From DASRDZ01 sp035652335 (GTDB lineage: Bacteria; Chloroflexota; Dormibacteria; Aeolococcales; Aeolococcaceae): a stretch of DNA of 60,430 nt. Below the pieces are notes generated by a model. That model worked only from the letters and a program-made list of their open reading frames with translations, was not told the origin of the DNA and made no database searches. The stretch is from assembly GCA_035652335.1 (NCBI GenBank), contig DASRDZ010000004.1:1-60430 (forward strand), written 5' to 3'. Shown here piece by piece: positions 33,514 to 42,528 of the stretch. Every line of letters starts with the position of its first letter. The first letter of the stretch is position 1. Position numbers and translations under genes: made by a program.

Positions 33514-34554
33514 TCAGCCCAGCGTGTACGTCGACGGGTCGAGCGCCGGCCAGTAGAGGGTGACCCGGCTGGCCGAGTCGGTGAAGCCGTAGGCGGGGAC
33601 GACGAAGGCGCCGCTGCGGGTCTGCACGATGCGGGCGGTGAGCGCGACGCGGTCGATGTGCAGCGTCGCTGGAACGCCGTCCCCGCCCGCTGCGCTGTCC
33701 ACGTCGCGGGCCCGGCCCGCCTGGACCTGCGCCCAGGCCGCCTGCCAGTCGACCGTGGGGTACTGCGCCGCGCCGGCGACGAGAGGGTGGACGATCACCA
33801 GGTTGCTGACCTGGCCCGAGCCGGAGACGGTCATGGTGATCTCCGTCGCGTCACTCTGCCCGGAGAGGTGGGGCGCGGTGATCTGCCAGGTGGGGAAGGC
33901 GGCGAGGTCGCCGCGGCTCACCTGCACGGCGGCCACCGGGGCCATCGGGTCGGTCAGGCCGTGCTGCACCAGCCAGGCGGCGGCCGCGCTGGCGGCGCCG
34001 GCGGTGTCACGGGGATTGCTGGCGAGGCGGCCGCCTGGCGCATCCAGCCGGGGGACGCGGAACGTCGAGGTGAGGCCGGCGTACACGGCGCCGATGTCGG
34101 GCCAGTCGGTGAGCCCGTTGCTCTCGGTGGGCTGGGTGGCGCTACCCAGGCGCAGGGCGATGGCCTCGGCGGTCGGCAGGGGGAGGGGCTGCAGCCGCTG
34201 GACGCTGCCGGTGGCGCCCTCGGCCTGGGGCGCGGGCAGGGCGGCGTTGGCATCGAGTGTGGCCGTGTAGCCCAGGGGCCCCGAGCCGGCGGGGACGATG
34301 GCGAGCACCCCGTAGGCACGCTGCGGGTCGTCGCTGCCGCCGTCCTCGCCCGGCCAGACCAGGGGCCACGGCGTCGGCCCGGCGGAGGCGCTGGGCAGCA
34401 CGGCGTTGGGGGTCGTCGTCGCCCTGGGTGCGGCGCCCCTGACGTGCGAGCCGAGCCACAGCGTCGCCACCACCGCGAGGCACAGCGCGGGGATGAGCAG
34501 CGCCGCGGTCAGCGGCGAGAGCCGGAAGGTCGGACGATCGGGCTGCTCGGCCAT
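33514..34554 (-). CDS. Membrane-anchored protein of unknown function in a carboxylase operon
   Basis: A 346-residue protein I do not recognise. One N-terminal membrane helix (about 19-38) follows a short cytoplasmic tail; the rest is extracytoplasmic, rich in Ala, Pro and Thr, with regular beta-like segments (FPTWQITAPHL, LVIVHPLV, LHIDRVALTARIV). It may have two repeats of a YpeB/PepSY-like type, but I cannot show this. The ATG 34554 (MAEQPDRP) is chosen over TTG 34581. It lies between the carboxyltransferase and biotin carrier genes on the same strand. Confidence 0.65.
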   Translation of the reverse strand: MAEQPDRPTFRLSPLTAALLIPALCLAVVATLWLGSHVRGAAPRATTTPNAVLPSASAGPTPWPLVWPGEDGGSDDPQRAYGVLAIVPAGSGPLGYTATLDANAALPAPQAEGATGSVQRLQPLPLPTAEAIALRLGSATQPTESNGLTDWPDIGAVYAGLTSTFRVPRLDAPGGRLASNPRDTAGAASAAAAWLVQHGLTDPMAPVAAVQVSRGDLAAFPTWQITAPHLSGQSDATEITMTVSGSGQVSNLVIVHPLVAGAAQYPTVDWQAAWAQVQAGRARDVDSAAGGDGVPATLHIDRVALTARIVQTRSGAFVVPAYGFTDSASRVTLYWPALDPSTYTLG

Positions 34555-34585
34555 GTGCTGCCACCGCGGAGTGTGGCGCAAAGCG

Positions 34586-36235
<1,650 letters not shown>

Positions 36236-36248
36236 CGTCGTCGCGCCC

Positions 36249-37034
36249 CTATCGACCCTTGAAGTTGGGTTCGCGCTTCTCCAGGAAGGCGGTGATGCCC
36301 TCCACGGAGTCCTCGGTCAGCGTCACCAGGGTGAGCTGCGACTGGAGGTGGCGCAGCGCCGCCTCGTAGCCGAGGCCGTCGACGTCGAAGAAGGCGTCGC
36401 GGCCGAGCTTCATGATCACCGGGCTCTTGCCGGCCAGCGTGAGGGCCAGCCTGAAGGCCTCGGCGCGGACCTCGGCGAGCGGCACCACGCTGTTCACCAG
36501 GCCCCATTCCAGCGCCTGGTCGGCGGTGATGCGCTTGCCGGTCATGAACAGCTCCATGCAGCGCTTGGGCGGGAGCTGGCGAGTGATGATGGCCATGATC
36601 ATCATCGGCCACAGGCCGACGTTGATCTCGGTGGTGCCGAAGGTGGCCGTGTCGGCGGCGACGACCATGTCGCAGGCCAGGGCGAGGCCGAAGCCGCCGG
36701 CCAGGGCGTGCCCGTTGACGCAGCCGATCAGCGGCTTGCCGAGCTTCTGGATGGCCAGGAACATGTCGACGAACGCGCCCCGGCCGAGGTGCTTCTGCAC
36801 CTCGGTGACGTCGCCGCCGAAGCCGGAGAGGTCGGCGCCGGCGCAGAACGCCTTGTCCCCTGCGCCGGTGAGCACGACGACGCGCACGCCCTCGTCGCGC
36901 TTGGCCTCGTCGAGCGCGGCGATGATGTCGTGCAGCATCGCGCCGCCCAGCGGGTTGCGCTTCTCCGGCTGGTTGAGGGTGATGGTGGCGACGCGGTCGC
37001 GCACCTCGTAGAGGACGTGGGTGAGCTCGGTCAT
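36249..37034 (-). CDS. Enoyl-CoA hydratase/isomerase family protein
   Basis: A 261-residue crotonase-fold protein. The oxyanion-hole segments AFCAGADLSGF (about 68-78) and NGHALAGGFGLALACD are clear, and GTTEINVGLWP supplies one of the catalytic glutamates. It would hydrate an enoyl-CoA, perhaps 3-methylglutaconyl-CoA if the adjoining carboxylase acts on methylcrotonyl-CoA, but this is inference. The ATG at 37034 overlaps the biotin carboxylase stop by four bases, so the two are translationally coupled. Confidence 0.92.
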   Translation of the reverse strand: MTELTHVLYEVRDRVATITLNQPEKRNPLGGAMLHDIIAALDEAKRDEGVRVVVLTGAGDKAFCAGADLSGFGGDVTEVQKHLGRGAFVDMFLAIQKLGKPLIGCVNGHALAGGFGLALACDMVVAADTATFGTTEINVGLWPMMIMAIITRQLPPKRCMELFMTGKRITADQALEWGLVNSVVPLAEVRAEAFRLALTLAGKSPVIMKLGRDAFFDVDGLGYEAALRHLQSQLTLVTLTEDSVEGITAFLEKREPNFKGR

Positions 37035-38407
37035 GAGGCGGCCGCGGGCACCGCCGCGGGCTTCGGCGGGGTGCCGATCTGCTGCAGGATGGCGGTGGTG
37101 TAGTCGCCGCTGCGGAACGGCGCGCTGCGCAGGACGTGGCGGTGAACCGCGAGGTTGTTCCTGACGCCCTCGATCCGGTAGTCGTCGAGGGCGGCGAGGG
37201 CGCGCTCGACGGCCTGCGCGCGGGTGGGCGCGTGCACCACCAGCTTGGCGATGAGCGGGTCGTAGAGGTGCGACACGGTGGTGCCCTCGCGCACCCAGCC
37301 GTCGACGCGCACGCCCTCGCCCTGCGGCTCGCGATAGGCGGTGATGGTGCCCGGGCTGGGCAGCATGCGGTGGGGGTCCTCGGCGTAGACGCGCATCTCG
37401 ATTGCGTGGCCGCTGAAGCGCACCTGGGGCTGGGTGAGGTCGAGGCGCTCGCCGCCGGCGATGCGCAGCTGCAGGCGCACCAGGTCGATGCCGGTGCGCA
37501 TCTCGGTGACGGGATGCTCGACCTGCAGGCGGGTGTTCATCTCGAGGAAGTAGAAGCGGCGCTGCGCGTCGACGAGGAACTCGACGGTGCCGGCGTTGAC
37601 GTAGCCGATGGTGCGCGCGATCAGCAGCGCGGCGGCGGCCATGCGCTGGCGCAGGTCGGGCGTCAGCGCGCAGGAGGCGGACTCCTCGATCACCTTCTGG
37701 TGGCGGCGCTGCACGCTGCACTCGCGCTCGCCGAGGTGGACGGCGCCGCCGTGCTGGTCGGCGACGACCTGGATCTCGACGTGGCGCGGCCCGTCCAGGA
37801 AGCGCTCCAGGAAGACGCCGCCGTTGCCGAACGCCGCCTGGGCGCGCTGGCGCGCGGTCTGCACCGCGGCGCTGAGCTGGTCGGGCGAGTCGACCCGCTG
37901 CATGCCGATGCCGCCGCCGCCGGCGCTGGCCTTGACCATCAGCGGATAGCCGATGCTCTCGGCCGCCCGCAGCGGGTCCTCGTCGTCGCCGAGCTGGCCG
38001 TCGGTGCCCGGGACGACGGGGACGCCGGCCTCGGCGGCAGTGAGCCGCGCGGCCACCTTGTTGCCCATCGCCTCGATGACGTCGGGGTCGGGCCCCACCC
38101 AGGTGAGCCCGGCCTCCTCGACCGCGGTGGCGAAGCTCGGGTTCTCGCTGAGGAAGCCGTAGCCCGGATGGATGGCGCCGGCCCCGCTCTCGCGGGCGGC
38201 CCGCAGCACCGCCTCGATGTCGAGGTACGACTGCGCCGCCGGCCCCGGGCCGATGAGGACAGAGGTGTCCGCATCCTCCACCCAGGAGGCGCCGGCGTCC
38301 GCCTCGGAGTACACCGCCACGGCCTCGATGCCCTCGTCGTGGCAGGCGCGGATGACTCGTCGGGCGATCTCGCCGCGGTTGGCGACGAGGACGCGGCGCA
38401 GCGGCAC
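37031..38407 (-). CDS. accC: Biotin carboxylase subunit of acyl-CoA carboxylase
   Basis: A 458-residue ATP-grasp enzyme that carboxylates biotin on the carrier. Motifs are RRVLVANRGEIARRVI at the N-terminus, the glycine-rich ATP loop KASAGGGGIGMQ, GERECSVQRRHQKVIEE and FLEMNTRLQVEHPVTE. It ends without a fused biotinyl domain, consistent with the separate carrier at 33247. The start GTG 38407 is preferred over ATG 38494 because GGAGGAG lies just upstream, the protein then starts as the family does, and a TAGAAT box at 38484-38489 would transcribe from about 38477. It is divergent from the HD-domain gene. Confidence 0.92.
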   Translation of the reverse strand: MPLRRVLVANRGEIARRVIRACHDEGIEAVAVYSEADAGASWVEDADTSVLIGPGPAAQSYLDIEAVLRAARESGAGAIHPGYGFLSENPSFATAVEEAGLTWVGPDPDVIEAMGNKVAARLTAAEAGVPVVPGTDGQLGDDEDPLRAAESIGYPLMVKASAGGGGIGMQRVDSPDQLSAAVQTARQRAQAAFGNGGVFLERFLDGPRHVEIQVVADQHGGAVHLGERECSVQRRHQKVIEESASCALTPDLRQRMAAAALLIARTIGYVNAGTVEFLVDAQRRFYFLEMNTRLQVEHPVTEMRTGIDLVRLQLRIAGGERLDLTQPQVRFSGHAIEMRVYAEDPHRMLPSPGTITAYREPQGEGVRVDGWVREGTTVSHLYDPLIAKLVVHAPTRAQAVERALAALDDYRIEGVRNNLAVHRHVLRSAPFRSGDYTTAILQQIGTPPKPAAVPAAAS

Positions 38408-38483
38408 GGGCTCCTCCAGTGGCTTGGCCCGCCGTCCGCCGCGGGCGAGGTGCGACCTCCGGCCGCTCGGCGCGGCCCGGACG

Positions 38484-38489
38484 ATTCTA
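38484..38489 (-). promoter_or_regulatory. Putative -10 box of the acyl-CoA carboxylase operon (TAGAAT)
   Basis: TAGAAT on the minus strand, about 70 bases before the GTG start of accC. The 234-base gap between accC and the HD-domain gene otherwise shows only weak signals (a TACGCT box at 38569-38574 on the plus strand). Confidence 0.4.
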
Positions 38490-38641
38490 GCCATGCGACC
38501 CCCGCTGTCTCGGGATGGCGCGGCGCGCCCACGCCGTGGGGCGTCGCAGCGTGCGCCGGGAGGCATGCTACGCTCGACTGCCTGCGGCGGCGGGCGCCCG
38601 GGGACCGGGCGACGGAGCCGGCGCCGCGCGGAGGGATCAGC

Positions 38642-39199
38642 ATGGCAACGACGGCGACCAGCTTCACCCGCATGGACGAGGGCACCGCGGAGCAGTGGAT
38701 GGCGATCGGCGCCGCCCATGCCGCCAACCGCGGTCGCGTCGCCGAGCGCGTCCTGGAGATGCTGCGCTCGCTCGCCGACATCACCGACGGCTTCGCCGTC
38801 GACCAGCTCACCCACTGCCTGCAGACGGCCACCCGCGCCGAGCGCGACGGCGCCGACGACGAGCTGGTCGTCGCCGCCCTCTGCCACGACATCGGCAAGG
38901 CGGTCTCGGTGCCCAACCACGCCGCCATCGCGGCCGAGATCCTCAAGCCCTACGTGCGGCCCGAGGTGTACTGGATGACCCTCACCCACCAGGACTTCCA
39001 GGGGCGGCACTACTACGGCTACCTGGGCAAGGACCCCGACGCCCGCGAGCAGTACCGCGGCCATCCCGCCTTCGCGCTCGGCGAGCGCTTCGCCGACGAG
39101 TGGGACCAGGTCGCCTTCGACCCCGACTACGACACGCTGCCGCTGGAGCACTTCGAGGCTCGGGTGCGGGAGCTGTTCGGCAAGGCGGCGCCGGTCTAG
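38642..39199 (+). CDS. HD-domain protein resembling diiron (PhnZ/MIOX-like) oxygenases
   Basis: A 185-residue HD-superfamily protein. Candidate metal ligands are H58, H82-D83 (CHDIGK), H93, H116 and D155. The order and the late Asp in a RFADEWDQVAFDPDY-type helix resemble the PhnZ and inositol-oxygenase branch, which bind a mixed-valent diiron centre, rather than classic phosphohydrolases. The region LTHQDFQGRHYYGYLG takes the position of the substrate loop. The ATG at 38642 has GGAGGG upstream. No phosphonate genes are nearby, so the substrate is unknown. A plain HD phosphohydrolase is the alternative. Confidence 0.78.
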   Translation: MATTATSFTRMDEGTAEQWMAIGAAHAANRGRVAERVLEMLRSLADITDGFAVDQLTHCLQTATRAERDGADDELVVAALCHDIGKAVSVPNHAAIAAEILKPYVRPEVYWMTLTHQDFQGRHYYGYLGKDPDAREQYRGHPAFALGERFADEWDQVAFDPDYDTLPLEHFEARVRELFGKAAPV

Positions 39200-39670
39200 C
39201 TCAAGGTCGCGAGCCGGCGGCGGCGAGCTGCGCGTCGCCGGCAGGGCATCGCCGTGGTCGTCGCTGAGTGACGCGCCGGCGTCGTGCACCGCGGCGAGTG
39301 CGTGGGGCTCGACGTCGGAGCCGTGCGCGTCGCCGCCGGCGCCGTCCTCGCGGCGGTCGAGCAGGCGCATGACCTCGACGACCACCTCGGTGGCGGTGCG
39401 GCGCAGGCCGTCGTTGCCCTCGTACTCGCGGGTGCGCAGGCGTCCCTCGACGTAGATGCGCCTCCCTTTGAGGCAGTACAGCGCGCAGATCTCGGCGAGG
39501 CGGTTGAAGGCCACCAGGCTGTGGAACTCGGACGCCTCGTGGCGGTTGCCCTCGGCGTCGCGCCAGTGGGTGGAGGTGGCCAGCCGCATGCGCGTGACCG
39601 GGCCTCGGGATCCGGCGAGACTCTCGGCGTCGCGAACCAGGCCGCCGACGAGGATGACCTTGTTGACCAT
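39196..39670 (-). CDS. ssb: Single-stranded DNA-binding protein, no in-frame stop
   Basis: The first 110 residues from ATG 39670 are a clear OB-fold SSB: MVNKVILVGGLVRDAE, then the MRLATSTHWRD, SLVAFNRLAEI and GRRIYVEGRLRTREYEG segments. AGGAGAG precedes the ATG. The C-terminal tail is acidic and disordered (SLSDDHGDALP), but the usual DDDIPF-type tip is missing and the frame has no stop: it stays open through the antisense of the HD gene into accC. A one-base shift near 39200 would end it at the TAG at 39196, so a frameshift or sequence error is likely. It is last in the 42-39 kb minus-strand module. Confidence 0.75.
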
Positions 39671-39686
39671 GGTGCTCTCCTGTGTG

Positions 39687-39702
39687 CGGGCGTGCGCCCG
39701 CG
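39687..39702. promoter_or_regulatory. Hairpin before ssb
   Basis: GCGGGC GTGC GCCCGC, a 6-base stem with a tetraloop in the 61-base gap between the M23 gene and ssb, just upstream of the ssb ribosome-binding site. It may modulate or partly terminate transcription into ssb. Confidence 0.35.
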
Positions 39703-39731
39703 AGATGGTGTGTGTGCGGTGGCGCGCGCTC

Positions 39732-40598
39732 TCATGGCAGGGCCAGGTCGAGCGTCGGGTCTTCGGGGATGCCGTCGCGGCGCACCTCGAAGTGGAGATG
39801 CGGTCCTGTGGAGTTGCCGGTGCTGCCCACCTCGCCGATGACGTCGCCCGCGCTGACGGGATCGCCGTCGTGCACGTCGACGGACTCCATGTGGCCGTAG
39901 AGCGTCGTCAGCCCGCCGCCGCTGTCGACGATGACGTGCAGGCCGTATCCCGTCGCCGACGCGATGACGTGCGCGATGCCGTCGAGTGCGGCGTGGATCG
40001 GCGTGCCCAGCGGTGCGGCGAGGTCGATGCCCGTGTGGACGTGGCCTGACGGGCAGCTCCGGTCCACCGGCTCCATGCTGTACGGGGTGCAGCCGAAGGG
40101 TTGCGACACGACGGCGCCGTCGACGGGCTTGGTCCATTCGCCGTCGCCGCCGTGGACGCCGTTCAGCGCGGCGCGCAGCAGCGGCGCGACGTCGAGCGGC
40201 TGGCCGTCGAGCAGCGCGCGCAGGCTCACGGCGCTCGTCGCCACCAGGGCGTGCCCGACAGGGTCGCCGCGCTCGACGGGGCCCGCCGGCACCGTGTCAC
40301 CCAGCCTGGAGTAGTCGACGACGAGGCCCAGGTCGTCGCCGGCGCCGGTGATGGTCACCTCCCCGGGAGCCGCGCCGGGCGCCGCCGCGCCGCTGGCGAC
40401 CGCGAGCAGGGCGGTTCCTGCGGGCGCGTGGACGAGTGCGGCGTGGTCCGGGGCGTCGTCGACGCTGACGCCGGCGGTGCCGCCGGCCACGATGCGACCG
40501 AGCGCGGTGCCGGCGTCGTGCAGGCCGCCCGCGGCACCCGCGGCCGCAGCGCCGCCGAAGGCCATCGCGGTTCCCGCGGCGATGATCGCGCGGATCAC
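39732..40598 (-). CDS. M23-family peptidoglycan endopeptidase
   Basis: A 288-residue exported protein with a hydrophobic N-terminal segment (VIRAIIAAGTAMAFGGAAAAG), a middle region of unknown type and a C-terminal peptidase M23 domain. Zinc ligands are the His and Asp of HVHTGIDLAAP and the second His of GPHLHFEVR. It would cut peptidoglycan cross-links. The start GTG 40598 overlaps the upstream membrane-protein stop by four bases. Next to a TrbL-like protein, it may act as the wall-degrading enzyme of a secretion apparatus. Confidence 0.88.
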   Translation of the reverse strand: MIRAIIAAGTAMAFGGAAAAGAAGGLHDAGTALGRIVAGGTAGVSVDDAPDHAALVHAPAGTALLAVASGAAAPGAAPGEVTITGAGDDLGLVVDYSRLGDTVPAGPVERGDPVGHALVATSAVSLRALLDGQPLDVAPLLRAALNGVHGGDGEWTKPVDGAVVSQPFGCTPYSMEPVDRSCPSGHVHTGIDLAAPLGTPIHAALDGIAHVIASATGYGLHVIVDSGGGLTTLYGHMESVDVHDGDPVSAGDVIGEVGSTGNSTGPHLHFEVRRDGIPEDPTLDLALP

Positions 40599-41542
40599 GC
40601 CTTGTGTCCCGTGTGCGCGGCGACGCCGGCGTGCGCAGCGTGCTTGACTGCGCGTTCCAGGTGGTGGCTCAGCGTCTTGGTCTTCGTCTCCAGGTGCGAG
40701 GCGGTGTTGAGAGCCCCCGGCACCTTGAGCATCAGCACCAGGGTGGCCAGGCCGTAGAAGGTCTGGACCAGGCCGAAGCCGCTGTTGTCGAAGGCGAGGG
40801 TCATGGCGACGCGCAGGACCACGAGCTGCACCGCCTGCATGAAGACGGTGACGACGAAGAGGCGCAGCCACGTCCGCGCGTACGACCGCGTGTCGGGCAG
40901 GACGGTGAGCAGCGCGGCGGCGGGCGACACCACGACGAGCACCGACAGCAGTGCGTAGCGCACCACGTACGACAGGACGAGCAGCACCAGCGCGATGACC
41001 AGGCCGACGACGAAGACCGCGTGGAAGATGTCCTGCGTCACCGACATGTTGGCCACCAGTGGCGCGCTCAGCGACGAGCTCCAGGGCAGACCGTCGACGT
41101 GCATGCCGCCGCCCAGGCCCATGGCCACCTGCCCCAGGGCGTTGTCGAGGTCGATGGCCATCTGGGTGAGCGGCAGCGAGAAGTGCACGAAGGCGACCGC
41201 CAGCATCAGCCGCGGCAGCAGCACCCGGAGGCTGTAGCGGGCACGATAGGTCTGGTGCTCGAAGATGCCGCGCAGCGCCCCGAAGAGCAGCACCGCCGCG
41301 AGCAGGACGTCCATGGCGAGAGCCATGCCGAGGGTGAGGTGGCGGAGGGCGGGGTTGTCGGTGAAGGCGCGCTGGTACGGCACCGACGTGTCGACGGTGG
41401 TGAACAGGTAGCGCTGCAGCACGCTCTCCACGTCGCGCCGCGCCCCGTCGACGAAGTGGGTGAGCACCCCGACGATGAGGTGCACCACCCACCCCGCGGG
41501 GTCGCGCAGGGCGTCGAGGAAGGCGAGCGCATGGACGGCCAC
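40595..41542 (-). CDS. TrbL/VirB6-like polytopic membrane protein
   Basis: A 315-residue protein with about six hydrophobic segments and a long basic, His-rich C-terminal tail. A soluble N-terminal part (to about residue 65) precedes helices at about 70-92, 108-130 and 170-270. The VVSPAAALLTVLPDTRSYARTWLRLFVVTVFMQ region resembles the central part of TrbL/VirB6 conjugation proteins of Gram-positive type IV systems. It lies between a small two-helix protein gene and the M23 peptidase gene and is coupled to the latter. No VirB4, VirD4 or relaxase is in the window, so the system is partial or different. Confidence 0.65.
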   Translation of the reverse strand: MAVHALAFLDALRDPAGWVVHLIVGVLTHFVDGARRDVESVLQRYLFTTVDTSVPYQRAFTDNPALRHLTLGMALAMDVLLAAVLLFGALRGIFEHQTYRARYSLRVLLPRLMLAVAFVHFSLPLTQMAIDLDNALGQVAMGLGGGMHVDGLPWSSSLSAPLVANMSVTQDIFHAVFVVGLVIALVLLVLSYVVRYALLSVLVVVSPAAALLTVLPDTRSYARTWLRLFVVTVFMQAVQLVVLRVAMTLAFDNSGFGLVQTFYGLATLVLMLKVPGALNTASHLETKTKTLSHHLERAVKHAAHAGVAAHTGHKA

Positions 41543-41552
41543 GGCGAGGCGC

Positions 41553-41792
41553 TCAGTGCAGGTTGGAAGGGACGGCGGAGATGAGCGCGTGGGTCAGCGT
41601 TCCCGCCAGCTCCACGCCGATGGTGCCGAAGACGATGCGGCCGATCCAGCGCTTCGCCTCCATCACGCTGCGCGGCTCGACCGCGATGATCTTGTAGAGG
41701 AAGGCGACGAGGAAGGCGAGGGCGCCGATGGAGCCGATCAGGCTCTGCGCCAGACCGACCCAGTTGTCGATGAGCGACTTCAGCTGCTGCAT
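41553..41792 (-). CDS. Small two-helix membrane protein, VirB2/TrbC-like
   Basis: A 79-residue protein with two membrane helices at about 14-38 (LAQSLIGSIGALAFLVAFLYK) and 49-71, separated by a charged loop (EPRSVMEAKRW). Size and topology match pilin-like VirB2/TrbC subunits or small accessory proteins that pair with TrbL, and the adjacent downstream gene is TrbL-like. There is no long signal peptide. The ATG 41792 is the first cistron after the 148-base leader described at 41800-41940. Confidence 0.55.
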   Translation of the reverse strand: MQQLKSLIDNWVGLAQSLIGSIGALAFLVAFLYKIIAVEPRSVMEAKRWIGRIVFGTIGVELAGTLTHALISAVPSNLH

Positions 41793-41799
41793 CGCGGGC

Positions 41800-41859
41800 T
41801 CAGCGGCTCCGCGACGTGCGCCGTGCGCGGGCGCGCGGACGGTGGGCAGACGTGTGCAT
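41800..41859 (-). CDS. Possible 19-residue leader peptide
   Basis: A short reading frame starting at ATG 41859, with GGAGG eight bases upstream, encodes a very basic peptide (MHTSAHRPRARARRTSRSR) and ends 7 bases before the pilin-like gene. Its ribosome-binding site is inside the hairpin 41860-41910. It could couple translation to the next gene, or be chance. Confidence 0.3.
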   Translation of the reverse strand: MHTSAHRPRARARRTSRSR

Positions 41860-41910
41860 GGGGCGGCCTCCGGGTTTGCAAAGACGTGGGTTGCTGGCTG
41901 AGGCCGCCCC
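41860..41910 (-). promoter_or_regulatory. Leader hairpin with a competing alternative stem
   Basis: On the minus strand GGGGCGGCCTC (41910-41900) pairs with GAGGCCGCCCC (41870-41860) in a perfect 11-base stem with a 29-base loop, hiding the GGAGG of the leader frame. The same GGCCTC can instead pair with an upstream GAGGCC (41921-41916). This is a switch-like arrangement between promoter and first gene; I cannot assign it to a known riboswitch class. Confidence 0.45.
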
Positions 41911-41946
41911 TCGCAGGCCTCCGGCGCACTGGCGCCGACGTCGATC

Positions 41947-41976
41947 AGACTACCACAGATTTGTGGTGGTGGTCAA
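41947..41976 (-). promoter_or_regulatory. Promoter P1 of the TrbL-like module with internal palindrome
   Basis: Minus-strand TTGACC (41976-41971), 18-base spacer and TAGTCT (41952-41947). Inside lies the palindrome ACCACA GATT TGTGGT (41952-41967, plus strand). The layout and sequence match the promoter at 42481-42509, implying one repressor for both. Confidence 0.65.
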
Positions 41977-42021
41977 GCAGGGTCGCTCAGAATTGCAACG
42001 ATGCGCAATCGTGGCGACGGG

Positions 42022-42405
42022 TCACGGTGCGGCGGCGACGTGCACGCCGGAGAGGAGGCGGATCGTCTCGCCGCGCGCCAGCGCCTCGAGGTCCTGCAGC
42101 AGCGAGTACTCGCTCATCGCGAACGCGCCCGTCTGCTGGTTGAGCGCCGAGAAGAACTGTGGTGTGAGCAGCTCGACCCCCGCGACCATCGGCTGGTGCG
42201 CACGTGTGGCCGGGTTGGCGAGGACAGCGCCGAGGTCGGGGAGAGGCGAGGGCAGCGGCGGCGCGTGGTGCGCGGGGCTGAGCCACGTCAGAGCGTCGCC
42301 GGCCGCGTGCACGCCGTGCATCACCAGGCGAACCCCGATGACGACGAGCGCGATCACGGCGGCGATCTCCAGCACCGCGGCGGCGCGGATCCAGCGAGGC
42401 AGCAT
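42022..42405 (-). CDS. Single-pass membrane protein of unknown function
   Basis: A 127-residue protein with one membrane helix at about 7-30 (IRAAAVLEIAAVIALVVIGV) and an external domain with FFSALNQQTGAFAMSEYSLLQDLEAL. It is not recognised. The ATG 42405 has AAGGGAG eight bases upstream; GTG 42468 would add a Pro/Arg-rich stretch within the predicted leader. Its promoter carries the same palindrome as the pilin/TrbL operon downstream, so it is probably part of the same system. The gap of about 230 bases to the next gene contains that operon's promoter and leader. Confidence 0.6.
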   Translation of the reverse strand: MLPRWIRAAAVLEIAAVIALVVIGVRLVMHGVHAAGDALTWLSPAHHAPPLPSPLPDLGAVLANPATRAHQPMVAGVELLTPQFFSALNQQTGAFAMSEYSLLQDLEALARGETIRLLSGVHVAAAP

Positions 42406-42480
42406 GGGGCGATCTCCCTTGTGCAGGCTCGGGAAACGGCACCCCTCCGGCCGCCGGTGCGCACGCACCTCCAGGCGGCC

Positions 42481-42509
42481 ACTCTACACAGGCTTGTGTA
42501 GGTCGTCAA
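42481..42509 (-). promoter_or_regulatory. Promoter P2 with internal palindrome
   Basis: Minus-strand TTGACG (42509-42504), a 17-base spacer and TAGAGT (42486-42481), driving the 127-residue gene. The palindrome CTACACA GGCT TGTGTAG (42484-42501, plus strand) sits between the two boxes. The right arm also overlaps the selD -35 on the other strand. Confidence 0.65.
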
Positions 42510-42522
42510 GAGGTGCTAGGCT
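42494..42522 (+). promoter_or_regulatory. selD promoter (TTGTGT-N17-TAGGCT)
   Basis: TTGTGT at 42494-42499 and TAGGCT at 42517-42522 with a 17-base spacer; the ATG follows 6 bases later, predicting a leaderless transcript. The -35 overlaps the palindrome of divergent promoter P2. Confidence 0.55.
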
Positions 42523-42528
42523 CGCCGC

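Noticed and set aside
37031..39670. An 879-codon open frame joining SSB and biotin carboxylase as a fusion protein
   Set aside because: The middle 250 codons are antisense to the well-supported HD-domain gene and low-similarity; the frame is open only because stops are rare at this GC content.
39196..42405. Prophage or complete integrative conjugative element
   Set aside because: No integrase, relaxase, capsid, VirB4 or VirD4 gene and no flanking direct repeats or tRNA were seen.
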